From: Gymnorhina tibicen | Taxonomy: Eukaryota > Chordata > Aves > Passeriformes > Artamidae | NCBI GenBank assembly: GCA_013399875.1 | Contig: VXAZ01001747.1 | Span: 254,646-318,645 of the forward strand | Direction: 5' to 3' | DNA: 64,000 bases | Shown here: piece by piece, positions 40,501 to 48,808 of the stretch | Layout: every line of letters begins with the position of its first letter | Position numbering within the stretch: the stretch's first letter is position 1 | Position numbers and translations under genes: made by a program | Notes under the pieces: model-generated | Databases searched by the model: none | Told to the model about the DNA's origin: nothing | The model's input: only the letters and a program-made list of their open reading frames with translations

Positions 40501-43500
40501 CCTCTCAGGAAAATGCTGCTCTCAGAAAGGGTGGGAAACTGTTTAATTGCCAATTTTATAAAATTAATACATTACAGATTCTACTAAACAGGAGATGAGG
40601 CAAAAGTAGGCAGGTTAACCTGAAGTTACTGCAGCTTCTTACCCCATCAGTCCTTTTGGCTATGTTGAACCACATAAAAACAGACGGACAAATGGCAATT
40701 CATAAAATACTGTGCAATCTTTACAGGAACAATACAGTAGCTCCAAAGTGATTTTTTTTTTTCCTGCTAATGTTTGTGTCATATAAATGGTCCATTGTAT
40801 ACAGAGCTCCCCTGAAATCTCACTCAAGCTTATTTATTGTTGCTTTGTTTAATGCAAGGAAATCCTGTGGTCTGAGCCACTTGGTGCTTGTGAGGCACTT
40901 CAGAGGACCCCTTTAACTAGGAAATAACACACCTTCTTGTAAGAAGGTGGCACCTTTGAAAGCCTTGGGAATGCCCTGGGCACGCTTTGAGCTGGGTGCT
41001 ACAGCGTGCACAGGAAAGAGAAGTGAGGTCACACCCTGGTAGAAAACGTGTAGTTTGAATCTGACCTAAAACTGTGAATTTCTGTGAGAAACAGCTCCAG
41101 TGTTGCTATTTGGGCCAGTGACAGGCACCACCCACCACCCCCCACATCCTCGGGGAGGTGACTCAGTTTGGTTTGCTCCTTCACTCCTCTGCAGGTACAA
41201 AATGCTGCTCTGGATGGGAAGAAATTTGCGATTCTGATCCCATAGCCTGGGCAGGAAATTCTTCAGTAGACAGGTCCTGGGATTACTGCTCCAGTTTGGA
41301 AGGAGTTGCACCTGAACTGTCCCTGTACATCAGGACTTCATGCAGCAACCACCAGTTTGTTCTGTGTACAGAATAACAGGCAGTGGCCTCAGTCCGTGCC
41401 CTCTGTGAGATTATTAATGCTTCAAATGCATTTCCAAGAACACACACACACAAAAAGAAAGAAGACACAGCTATAAACTGTATTCTGAACATGCTGTAGA
41501 GTATTACAGTCCTGGATATAGTCCCTAGGGCGAAAGCCATGTGCTTTTGAAGCCTGTGTTGTGTAACTGTTTCAAGCTCTTGCATTCAGTAGAGAGAGAT
41601 CTGTTAGTACTGAAGTGTATCCACTGTATCCTTCTCTCATTTAAATCCGTTTAAAAGATTTGAAATTTTTCTTGTGATTGTGTACATAAATTCTTCCACA
41701 GTTTAAGTCTAGGAATTAGTTACTACTGTGTGGTATTTTGTACCCGAAGGGCAACACTTATTTACTTTTTTCCTCACGACATTCAAACAAAATGACTTGT
41801 CCAACCCTAATTCTGCTCAAATCATGGAAAACCACGAGCAGCAACAGAGATGCTTCCAAATGTATTTTGAATAATCTCCACATTTGATTTGAATATGTAG
41901 AATAGTCACCCCCATGCCAGCCTCTTTCATGAAGGATTATGTTCCACTGGGGAAAACAGATTTTCTGTTTTGAAAGCTGGTTCTGCCAGACTAACTTCAG
42001 AGTGGGTTTGGTTTTGTTCTTTTAGATAGCATTTATAAAAGAGGGGAGAGGACAGTTCAGAGACCTGTAATGTCAGTCAAAGCTGTACTAGCTATTTAAG
42101 GATATTACATTTGACCTGGAAATTGCATTGTTTCAGTTTCAGGCCAAGGGCGTATTGTCTTGCAGACAGCGATGAGGAATCCTCCAGCGCTGGGTCTTCA
42201 GAGGAAGATGATGCTCCTGAGCTGGCAGGAGAGAAGCAGGTGACCCCAGGAGGAGAAGGGTGAGATGTTTGTTAATCCTTCCCTCCCGCCACACTTGATA
42301 CCTGGTGCCAGTCCTGTGATGCTCTTTGTCCCCCGGGATGGCAGAGTGTGAGTGTATCCAAGCAGGGAAGCAACCCCAGTTTCCCGTTTGCAGGGCAGAG
42401 GGCAGCAGTTGGAGCCCTGTTCACCCCAGCCCTGTAGGGACTGCTCCGAGCTCTGCTGGGCACCTCCCAGTCCCTTCACTACTGGATGCTGGGAGGCCAG
42501 AGAGGCTCTGAGGGCTTTCCCTAGCGGTGTCCTGCCTGGTAGCAGAGCCAAGAACAGGATTTTGTGTGAAAACTTGAAACCCTCTCTATGCAGTATTATC
42601 CCCACTCTGATCCTGCCAATCCCTTATTTCCAGTTCCATTTTCTTTTCTTTAAGAAAACAACTGTTACTCAAGCCTATTTTTCTTGCTTAGTTTTGTGTT
42701 AGGTTTTTTTTTTCCTTGAGGACTTTGTGTGTCTGCACTGTGCAATACTGCCCTCTGATGCTGTGCACGGATTTCAAAGAAAATTTCCCAACATCAGTGA
42801 TGCCACATCATTCCTTGTTTTGGCTGCTGCTCTGATTTTTTGCTTTCTGCATCTGATTGCAATTATGCCATGCAATGAGAAAGCTGTAGTCAGCCCAGAA
42901 TGTCTGAGACAATCACAATGTTTTCTATGTCTGAACATATCTAAGTGATTTTTACAGGGAGTGTACCAGAAGACTCATGACTTATTCAAAATGTTCCAGG
43001 GAATTTTAGCATCTTACTCCTAAACGCTTTTGAAAATTGTCCGGAGAATTGTTTGAATTATTGCAATTGATGCATTTCATATCTTCTTGAAATTCATAGA
43101 TCGTATAAAGAGCTCGTTATCAAGAGGACAGAGAGAGAGAATGAAGACTCTTAATGTAAAATACTGAAAACATTTTCTTACACCTACTAAAAATCTGCAT
43201 TACTACCACTATAAAATCTGATGAGAGAATAACTTCTTTCTCTGGGTAAAGATACAGCTAGTATAAAATCCCAAAGTTGAAATTTATTTACCCTTTTTAT
43301 ATCAGCTGAACAGTTTTTTGTTCTGTGTCATGCTAAGGACAAAACTCTGTGTCTGTGTAACAATGATATTATTTTTTCCCTGGATAGGAAAATGTCATTT
43401 CCTTAGGAAGGTTATCTTTGCTACATAACACAAGAGCCACAATTAGACATGATAGAGTGTGTGGAAAATACCAAATGTGCTATTTTTGGAGTGTATATTT

Positions 43501-45645
43501 CCAACATGGGATAGGGGTGAGAAAAGACATAGTCCTTAAAGCATCTGTTTCAAAAGCCAGGAATGCTGTCTGACACAATTGCCAGGAAAAACCCACTTTT
43601 TGCAGACATAGTTAACCATTTTTGGAATATCATTCCACCCACTGTGAAAACTGTTTTCCTCTTCTTTTTCAACATCCTTATAGTCGTAAATGCTACAGTT
43701 TTTAAGGTTAAAATTTTAAGGTTAAAATTAAAACCTTTTTGTTCAGCACACACAGTTAAATAATTAGACACAATGGTTGGGGCTTCTATGCTTATGATTT
43801 GTGCAAGTCTTGGTGCATCAGTGTCTTGACAGCTTTTTTGGAATGGTAATAGACAAGTTGTCACTTCTCATGCCAGCTTGCTGGCATAAATGATGTATTT
43901 GCAGTTTTAAAAAATGTTGTGTTTCCAATGCCATCTGGGAAGGAGTGTTCAGACTGAACAGAGTTTTTGCCAGATACTTGTAGCTGACAGAATACAGCTG
44001 CTGGGTGCAGGCTCTGGGACGTACTGCTTGGCCACGTATCTGTTCAGAATTTTTGTATCAAAAACTTTAATGATTTAATAGAAAATCCATGTCTGTCCTA
44101 GCAAATAGGTTTAAGAAAAGTACCTTGATGTGCTTTTTCTGTTCTCTATCTAAAGGTATGTTGGAGGACATCGGACAAGTAAAATCATGAGAATTGTGGA
44201 TAAAATTACGAAGTCAAAATACTTTCAGAAAGCAACAGAGACTGAGTTTATTAAGAAGAAAATTGAAGAGGTCTCCAATACTCCATTGCTGCTAACAGTT
44301 GAAGTACAGGAGTGCAGAGGGACACTAGTGATTAACATTCCACCTCCACCCACTGACAGAATATGGTAAGAGGAGCTCAGAGCCGAGCTGGGCAGTGTTT
44401 CAGGTGTGCTACCCAAGGGGTTGCAGCTAAGAAAAAAGGTAAAGCCTGGCTCAAGTGGGTTCTGGGTGAGGTGCAGTACAAATTAGTTGCAACTGAGGTC
44501 AGAGCTCTTATTAAGAGAAAACTGTTACAGGTTTAAGTACTTGTTTTGTTGGGGTGTCTGTAATAAATCCTGCTCTGTGTTCTCTCCCAAGGTACGGCTT
44601 CCGAAGGCCTCCCTACCTGGAGTTAAAAGCGCGGCCAAAACTTGGTGAGAGAGAAGTGACTCTGGTTCATGTAACAGACTGGATAGCAAGGAAACTAGAA
44701 CAGGAGTTCCAGGTGTGTTTCCTTTACATTTTCCTTTCACTGATGATTAATTAACCCCAGTTAAAGGGGTGGGGAGTTTAATTTTCACATGTCCTGTATT
44801 TCATTTATAACTAGTCATGTCCTCCACTGCTCCTGGTCAGTGGGATGGATGTTGAGAACTCAGTTGAAACTGACTGCTGGGATGGTCTCAAGATTTTGTG
44901 TAGCCCTGGGTGGAAATCTGTTTTAGAGATGAAAATGACATTTCTTTGAAATAGGTACCATGGTAAAATTTGTAGTACTCAAGTAAGAACATGATCCTAC
45001 ATGTTCTTAGATGATAGAGGGCCAAACTGTTGCCTAAAATTAAGAACAGATAAGGCACTACTTCCTTTAAATTACTTTTTAAAAAATCACGTTGACCATA
45101 GTGCAAAAAGAAAAAAGCCCTCTCCAAATACACGTAGGATAGGAATAGTGACCAGCTTGGTTCTGGACTCCAACCTGTACAATCAAGCAGAAATCAAAAC
45201 CAGTTATTTTAGTAAAAAGTGCAGTTTGAAAGTATACGGATGGGTAAGAGCTGGGAAAGCAGTTAGGAAAAGTTGGTGATGTTTCCTGTAGTGCCATTTT
45301 AATTGAATGAAATATGCAGAGATATTAATATTTCTGAGTTTCATTTACAGCTGTAACACAACAAAATGTCTTCAGTTAATGGGCACTGCACTGACTCAAA
45401 CAATGCTGAGCTTGAGAACCTTTTATCTGTAAATTTGTTGCATTTTTAAAACTAAAATTGGAAAGCTAAGGTTTCAAGTGACATATGAACTGTAACTTGA
45501 TTTAATTGCATCTTTTTCCCAGAAAATCTTTGTCATGCCAAACATGGATGATGTCTATATTCCTTTAATGCACTCAGCCATGGATCCCCGCTCCTCCACA
45601 TGCCCTCCTCAAGATCTGAGCACGGAGGCCTCTGATCAACCATGA
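20880..45645 (+). CDS. TEX2: TEX2, SMP-domain lipid-transfer protein (complete spliced CDS, 11 coding exons)
   Basis: Spliced exons 20880-22511, 28840-29040, 30705-31041, 32182-32429, 33746-33895, 35297-35396, 38381-38513, 42137-42259, 44156-44365, 44592-44712 and 45523-45645 give 1125 residues and a TGA stop; human TEX2 is about 1127. All junctions are GT-AG and preserve frame. Order: a long Ser-rich disordered N-terminus with a Glu run (45-52); a hydrophobic pair, likely a membrane hairpin (471-485 and 491-512); a split PH-like region (about 555-710); and an SMP domain (about 814-1100). By family knowledge, TEX2 (yeast relative Nvj2) is an ER membrane protein acting at contact sites, where the SMP domain carries lipids between bilayers. 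The start was chosen because MTSRN and the following QRSVSRETI block match the vertebrate TEX2 N-terminus; the frame is open further upstream, but that part lies across the splice acceptor. Convergent to the SNHG25 locus and upstream of ERN1, as in human. Confidence 0.97.
22512..28839 (+). other. TEX2: TEX2 intron 2
   Basis: A 6.3-kb intron, GTGAGG to CTCTAG, AT-rich. I see no exon, RNA gene or recognisable transposon; its short open frames lack protein-like features. Confidence 0.8.
28840..29040 (+). CDS. TEX2: TEX2 coding exon (residues 545-611), start of PH-like region
   Basis: 201 bp, 67 codons, phase 0 at both ends. It begins GWMNEIYNYDPETYHATLTHSV, the strongly conserved entry to the PH-like domain, and continues through YVRLEGSTLRLSKPNK to ELTDSK. 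Acceptor CTTCTCTAG at 28831-28839; donor GTGAGT at 29041. Because the exon is a multiple of three with symmetric phases, skipping it would keep the frame but break the PH fold. Confidence 0.96.
29041..30704 (+). other. TEX2: TEX2 intron 3
   Basis: 1664 bp, GTGAGT to TTCAG. It holds a 16-base poly-T run at 30152-30167 and otherwise nothing recognisable. Confidence 0.8.
30705..31041 (+). CDS. TEX2: TEX2 coding exon (residues 612-724), PH-like region
   Basis: 337 bp, ending in phase 1. It encodes ISLVPKSLARKRIWNKKYPI, a Lys/Glu-rich charged loop, then DQVLYLFGRTGREKEEWFRRF, the typical C-terminal strand and Trp-bearing helix of a PH fold. Donor at 31042 (GTACTC) is weaker than the consensus, but the frame and homology require the exon to end here, with the first base of a Gly codon at 31041. 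Confidence 0.94.
31042..32181 (+). other. TEX2: TEX2 intron 4
   Basis: 1140 bp. It contains a short AT dinucleotide run near 31500-31512 and, near its 3' end, two possible acceptors 21 nt apart (AG at 32159-32160 and at 32180-32181). Nothing else was recognised. Confidence 0.75.
32182..32429 (+). CDS. TEX2: TEX2 coding exon (residues 724-806), Ser-rich linker between PH and SMP
   Basis: 248 bp, entered in phase 1 and left in phase 0. It encodes LPAHSRSDSQSG, THSRSSSKGS and VRQKMLLDYNIYMAKCVPQE, matching the vertebrate TEX2 linker. The acceptor at 32180-32181 is chosen because it gives the shorter, human-like join; an upstream in-frame AG at 32160 could add seven residues. Donor GTAATA follows AAG at 32429. 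Confidence 0.92.
32430..33745 (+). other. TEX2: TEX2 intron 5
   Basis: 1316 bp, GTAATA to TTTCAG. Nothing recognisable apart from a chance snoRNA-like box pair that I rejected. Confidence 0.8.
33746..33895 (+). CDS. TEX2: TEX2 coding exon (residues 807-856), start of SMP domain
   Basis: 150 bp, 50 codons, phase 0 at both ends. After an acidic lead-in (EAEEEEQ) it encodes EAWVNALLGRIFWDFLGEKYW, the first amphipathic helix of the SMP domain, and VSKKIQMKLSKIK. SMP domains form a tubular lipid-binding cavity; this helix is a family hallmark. Acceptor AG at 33744-33745, donor GTACCG at 33896. Confidence 0.96.
33896..35296 (+). other. TEX2: TEX2 intron 6
   Basis: 1401 bp, GTACCG to TTTTAG. It contains a two-copy 36-bp tandem repeat at 34496-34567 and otherwise nothing recognisable. 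Confidence 0.8.
34496..34567. repeat. Two-copy 36-bp tandem repeat
   Basis: The unit at 34496-34531 is repeated at 34532-34567 with one mismatch (G to A in the penultimate position). The near-identity suggests a recent local duplication inside TEX2 intron 6. It does not touch an exon. Confidence 0.95.
35297..35396 (+). CDS. TEX2: TEX2 coding exon (residues 857-890), SMP domain
   Basis: 100 bp, phase 0 in, phase 1 out. It encodes LPYFMNELTLTELDMGIAVPKILQAFKP, a core SMP strand block seen in most family members (the LTELDMG-type motif). Acceptor TTTTAG at 35291-35296; donor GTAAAA at 35397. Confidence 0.96.
35397..38380 (+). other. TEX2: TEX2 intron 7
   Basis: 2984 bp, GTAAAA to TTTTAG. AT-rich; no exon, RNA gene or transposon recognised. 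Confidence 0.8.
38381..38513 (+). CDS. TEX2: TEX2 coding exon (residues 890-934), SMP domain
   Basis: 133 bp, phase 1 in, phase 2 out. It encodes LWVDLEMSYNGSFLMTLETKMNLTKLG and ALKVGEIGKEG, the beta-strand-rich middle of the SMP tube. Acceptor TTTTAG at 38375-38380. The donor is GTAAGG at 38514; the adjoining G run could suggest other cuts, but only this one keeps the frame with the next exon. Confidence 0.95.
38514..42136 (+). other. TEX2: TEX2 intron 8
   Basis: 3623 bp. It contains short low-complexity stretches (an AT run near 38719, a CA run near 41441) and nothing else recognised. Two AGs six bases apart lie at its 3' end. Confidence 0.8.
42137..42259 (+). CDS. TEX2: TEX2 coding exon (residues 934-975), acidic Ser-rich loop in SMP
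   Basis: 123 bp, phase 2 in and out. It encodes FRPRAYCLADSDEESSSAGSSEEDDAPE followed by a Gly-rich tail, which matches the vertebrate TEX2 acidic insertion within the SMP domain. The Ser/Asp/Glu cluster looks like a CK2-type phosphorylation target (inference). The acceptor at 42135-42136 was chosen because it retains two residues that align with human; a second AG six bases downstream would drop them. Donor GTGAGA at 42260. Confidence 0.94.
42260..44155 (+). other. TEX2: TEX2 intron 9
   Basis: 1896 bp, GTGAGA to TAAAG. Nothing recognisable. Confidence 0.8.
44156..44365 (+). CDS. TEX2: TEX2 coding exon (residues 975-1045), SMP domain
   Basis: 210 bp, phase 2 in and out. It encodes YVGGHRTSKIMRIVDKITKSKYFQ, TEFIKKKIEEVSNTPLLLTVEV and LVINIPPPPTDRIW, nearly identical to mammalian TEX2 and the most conserved part of the protein in this window. 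The Trp codon is split across the junction (TG at 44364-44365, G at 44592). Donor GTAAGA at 44366. Confidence 0.97.
44366..44591 (+). other. TEX2: TEX2 intron 10
   Basis: The shortest TEX2 intron, 226 bp, GTAAGA to CCCAAG. No embedded RNA gene seen. Confidence 0.9.
44592..44712 (+). CDS. TEX2: TEX2 coding exon (residues 1045-1085), SMP domain
   Basis: 121 bp, phase 2 in, phase 0 out. It encodes YGFRRPPYLELKARPKLGE and REVTLVHVTDWIARKLEQEFQ, the C-terminal strand and helix of the SMP domain. Donor GTGTGT at 44713. Confidence 0.97.
44713..45522 (+). other. TEX2: TEX2 intron 11
   Basis: 810 bp, GTGTGT to TTTCCCAG. Nothing recognisable. Confidence 0.85.
45523..45645 (+). CDS. TEX2: TEX2 last coding exon (residues 1086-1125 and stop)
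   Basis: It encodes KIFVMPNMDDVYIPLMHSAMDPR, the conserved end of the SMP region, then a short variable tail ending SDQP and TGA at 45643-45645. Human TEX2 ends in the same way (ADQP), so the C-terminus is complete. Confidence 0.97.
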   Translation, partial: KIFVMPNMDDVYIPLMHSAMDPRSSTCPPQDLSTEASDQP

Positions 45646-47540
45646 CATGTGAAGACTCTTGCAGTTTACAGTATTATAAAAGTTACTCTCATGGTTTTAT
45701 AAACTGTGCTGTAGTTTTCATCCTTAACTTGTGCCACTCTCCCCCCTCCCAAGGACTGCCTATCCCTGTTCCTGTGTGCTCACTTGCCTGGTTATTGTTC
45801 CCGTGTACTTCAGCTACATGAAGTTCCATTCCATTAAGCTGTTGATTTATTTTTGTACTGGCTGCCATCAGGATGTTAACTGGGAGGCTGAGGTGCCCTG
45901 TTCTTTGGGGGGAGGGAGGAGGAACTCAAATGTAATAGATCAAGGAGCTTGTCGATGCACCTTTTGTTCAGCTTGTTTTCTTGCTACGTTAATGTGCATT
46001 AAAGCATTGAAAAGTTGTTTGGCAGCAAAGGAACTGCGTGCCAAATGGAAAAAATCCTAAATAAGGAATGAATTTATAAAACTGGAAGAATATTTTTCTT
46101 TCTCAGGCAGTTGGAGGTGTAGAATGAACTGTTTTATGTTCTTTCACTTCTGCAGTCAATAGCTTGTGTCAAGCAATCAAAATATGAAATGCTTTCAGGA
46201 TAAAAGAATGTAAATTGGATGTATAGGTAATATTGTGATTCAATGTGCTATATACGCATTACTTTTTTCATACAGAACTTGTGCTTTTTTTGGGAAGCAA
46301 GTAGCCATAAACCACACAACTATCAGTGAAGGTGGGACTGTCAGATTCTTGTAAATGAGGAAAAAAAGTTGGTAAAGCCATGAGACCAAACCATAGCAAG
46401 CCGCCTTATAGTGAGGTACAATCACCTTGGTTCCTGATTAATTCTGAATGTTTATAAAGACATGAGCACACACACCAAGTGTCAACACTGCACATCTCCA
46501 GGAGTAGTGACCTAACTGTGCATAGAACCTCTTGCTGTGATGGAACACCGGTTCTTTCTGACAGGAGTTTGTTGTTGTGAGTCTTTTCCATTGCACTGTG
46601 TTTACACCCAAAGCATGGGCCCAAATCCTCAGTTACAGCCCCAGACATGACATCACCTGGTGCTTGTGGATGCTGCTGTGGCTGACAGATTTTGACCCCC
46701 ATGCATTGGTTTCTTGGACTTTGTGGCATAGGAATTCAAGCATTGCAGTTGTTTGAGCTGATCATGTTTAAAGACTCTTTCTGCTAATTAGTGGCCAAAA
46801 CTAAAGGGGAAGGGGGAACTGCCTTTTATTTCCGTCAGGTGTAGTGAATCAAGGCTCAATGTATGCAGTAAATTCAAGGTTTGAACACTACATATCCACT
46901 CCTTAACACATATTTTTCTGATAGTCAGTGTTGCCAACTGTTCATGGACGTCAGAAAATGTTTTAGTTTACAAAGAAGGTGAGTTTTGGCTCTCCTTTTA
47001 TAACATAGGTTTTTTTTTTTAAGTAATTTTGAAAGAAATTCTTTGTATGTTGTGTTGTCACATTTGATGTAAATCAAGATTTCCATGTATAACTTGATGA
47101 TTTACCATCTCTAAATGAAACTATTATATTGAAAGTTTTTTAAACAGCACCTTGCCTGAAACAAAAGAAAACTAGCATTTAATATATTTAAAATTAATTC
47201 TATATTTGAACACCTATTTTGGTTACCTTTAATTGAAATATTAGTAGTTATATTTGTTACCTGAACTCCTCCTTGACCATTCCAGGCTGTGTATATTCTG
47301 GGGTTTGCTGATTCTGTGGGCATAATTTGCCTTTCATGAAGTCTGCATGTCTTGTACGCAGGTCTTTTATATGAGTTAATTTCTATGTGCAATAACTAAA
47401 GTCAAAGGACTAGATGCACTAATGTGTAAACAGATTTAGACTTATTACACAAGATTGTCATATTGCACTTCATAAACTGTGGGTAACTACAATCTGCTTG
47501 CTTTGTTTTATTAAATAAATTTATCCCATGTCAAACAAAT
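45646..47540 (+). other. TEX2: TEX2 3'UTR
   Basis: About 1.9 kb of AT-rich sequence from the stop codon to the first good AATAAA (47514-47519). A weaker ATTAAA at 45998-46003 could give a short form. No other gene was recognised in this stretch; the cleavage position is inferred. Confidence 0.65.
47514..47519 (+). terminator. TEX2: Candidate TEX2 polyadenylation signal
   Basis: Canonical AATAAA 1.87 kb after the stop codon, the first full consensus in the 3'UTR. Cleavage would be expected about 15-30 bases downstream. Convergent SNHG25 transcription ends some 500 bp further on. Confidence 0.6.
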
Positions 47541-48034
47541 CAGTAAATTTTATTTTGACACCATTTAGCCACTATCTAGTGCAAGTTGTTTTAAAAACTT
47601 CTTTAGAAAGGCAGCTTCCTAATCTGAGCGTGCCCTGTGCTTTGCAGACTTTTATATACATGTACTTGGTCATTGTGGCATATGAGCTTCAGGGTTAACC
47701 AGCACTGAGCTCTAAAAAGAAAAGCTAAATTTAGTTTTACTGTCATGAAATTTAAGCTTCACCACAGCAGTTAGTAGTCCTATGAGGAATATGCTTTAAA
47801 CATGTTTTCGTACCTGGCAAAACTGAAAGGATTACCACCACTTACAGAACAGACATGCATGTTTCATCCACTTCTGCTACCTTTAAGAGCGTCTGTGAAG
47901 TAAATTATCCCCTACAGTCTGCTTAGACTCTGCCCTACTGGCATCACTGTTGTTACAGATCTTTTGTACTTACAGAAAATGCTGTACTTCCCGGTATGAA
48001 CACGTATAAGAAACAGTGGCCCTTTAAAAAGCTG
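47541..48034. other. Short intergenic gap between convergent TEX2 and SNHG25
   Basis: About 500 bp of AT-rich sequence between the inferred 3' ends of the two convergent genes. Nothing recognised. Confidence 0.6.
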
Positions 48035-48052
48035 CGGCAGTGAAGTTCTCAT

Positions 48053-48058
48053 TTTATT
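48053..48058 (-). terminator. SNHG25: Candidate SNHG25 polyadenylation signal
   Basis: AATAAA on the minus strand about 250 nt into the inferred last exon. No other full consensus lies between it and the exon 3 acceptor. Confidence 0.6.
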
Positions 48059-48376
48059 TTGTTTTGCACCATGTGCGTAGATGACCCCCAGCCCTGGATG
48101 CTCCAAGCTCATGCCCTCAGCTGCTTCACTCCGGCACGAAGCTAGGCAGGAATCCCAGGACTTTTTAAACTATTTTTTCGAGTCCTTCTTACAACTGAAC
48201 CCTGAATTAAAGAAAACTACGGCCGTGGCCTCGGCTAGGTTTGAGTCGCATGGAATCGACTCTGCTTTGGCCGTGGCACCGCCCTCCCGCCGGGAACGAG
48301 CTCGCCTTGCAGGAAGGGCGGGCAGCAGGATCCGGAGCACCCCGCGCCCCCACGGGGGTAACGCAGGCTCGCAAAC

Positions 48377-48508
48377 AAATGTCACTTGCTTTTAAAAGCG
48401 CCGCCCGGGTCGGGCCGAGCAGCGCCAGTTATGAACAAGCGATTCGCTGTAGCACCGCTGCTTGGCCGGCGGCGCCAGGCGGGCACCGCCGGGTCAAAGG
48501 CAGTGCGG
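48377..48508 (-). ncRNA. SNORA50C: H/ACA box snoRNA SNORA50C (ACA62 type)
   Basis: On the minus strand two hairpins fold cleanly. The 5' hairpin has guide CTTTGA (48499-48494), an 11-bp upper stem and guide CAAGCA (48464-48459). These pair either side of U34-C35 of 18S rRNA. An H-box-like ACAGCGA (48450-48444) follows. The 3' hairpin has guide CATAACT (48433-48427), an 11-bp upper stem with a 6-nt loop, and guide TTTTAA (48397-48392). These pair either side of U105-C106. An 8-bp lower stem abuts ACA at 48382-48380, three bases from the 3' end. The pocket-to-ACA distance is 15 nt, as the family requires. ACA50/ACA62 snoRNAs are known to guide 18S pseudouridines 34 and 105. The H box departs from ANANNA at its last base. 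The roughly 132-nt length agrees with human. The partner enzyme would be dyskerin (DKC1). Confidence 0.93.
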
Positions 48509-48552
48509 GCACGCGCGGAAGAACGAGCCGGACACGTTCTGGGTGACACAGC

Positions 48553-48558
48553 TTTATT
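48553..48558 (-). terminator. SNHG25: AATAAA overlapping the SNHG25 exon 2 donor
   Basis: On the minus strand the exon 2 donor reads GTAAATAAAG, so a consensus poly(A) signal starts inside the splice site. It may act as a premature end if U1 does not bind; whether it is used is unknown. Confidence 0.4.
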
Positions 48559-48670
48559 TACCGCCGCTCCGGGCCGCCGGTCGCCGCACGGGCCCTGCAA
48601 AACATCGACAGAAAAGGGCAAGTTATTGATACGGTACACCCCGGCCGCCCCGCAGGGTGGACGCAACCGG

Positions 48671-48738
48671 GACGCTCAGCAGTAGTTTTGCTTCATGCAT
48701 GTCAGCAGTCTAACACGTGTCAAGAGACATCACCGCGG
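48671..48738 (-). ncRNA. SNORD104: C/D box snoRNA SNORD104
   Basis: On the minus strand: C box GTGATGT (48733-48727, one change from RTGATGA), D' box CTGA (48705-48702), a C'-like TGCATGA, and D box CTGA (48679-48676), with CGC/GCG able to pair at the ends. The 13 nt just upstream of D' (48719-48707) are complementary to the 28S rRNA segment AGUCUAACACGUG, as I recall it. The fifth base upstream of D' pairs with the C of GUC, which is the position I know as human 28S Cm1327, the SNORD104 target. Total length is about 68 nt, close to the human RNA. It should direct 2'-O-methylation with fibrillarin, NOP56, NOP58 and SNU13 in the nucleolus. Confidence 0.92.
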
Positions 48739-48808
48739 CCCGGCCTCACCGCCCGCCCGCTCCACTCCCACCACATCAGCTCACCTCGCCAACCACGCTG
48801 AAAGAGAG

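Larger units (their letters stand above)
48035..48808 (-). ncRNA. SNHG25: SNHG25-like snoRNA host gene (three exons, two intronic snoRNAs)
   Basis: Read on the minus strand, a pyrimidine-rich TOP-like start (CCTCTCTTTC near 48809-48800) leads a 24-nt exon 1 ending at 48785, with donor GTGAGC. Intron 1 (48784-48595) carries a C/D snoRNA. Exon 2 (48594-48562, 33 nt) follows an acceptor ending TTTTGCAG. Intron 2 (48561-48306) starts GTAAAT and carries an H/ACA snoRNA. Exon 3 begins at 48305 after CTTCCTGCAAG and should end near 48035, after AATAAA at 48058-48053. The snoRNAs end 81 and 71 nt before their 3' splice sites, the usual spacing. TOP start, tiny exons and no coding potential fit a snoRNA host gene. 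In human, SNHG25 lies between TEX2 and ERN1, opposite in strand, with SNORD104 then SNORA50C, the same arrangement. The spliced exons are inferred; the snoRNAs are the firm part. Confidence 0.85.

Noticed and set aside
48418..48464. A 7-bp AGCAGCG/CGCTGCT hairpin inside the SNHG25 intron
   Set aside because: It conflicts with the two-hairpin H/ACA fold, which explains the guides, both upper stems and the ACA; the 7-bp pairing is incidental.
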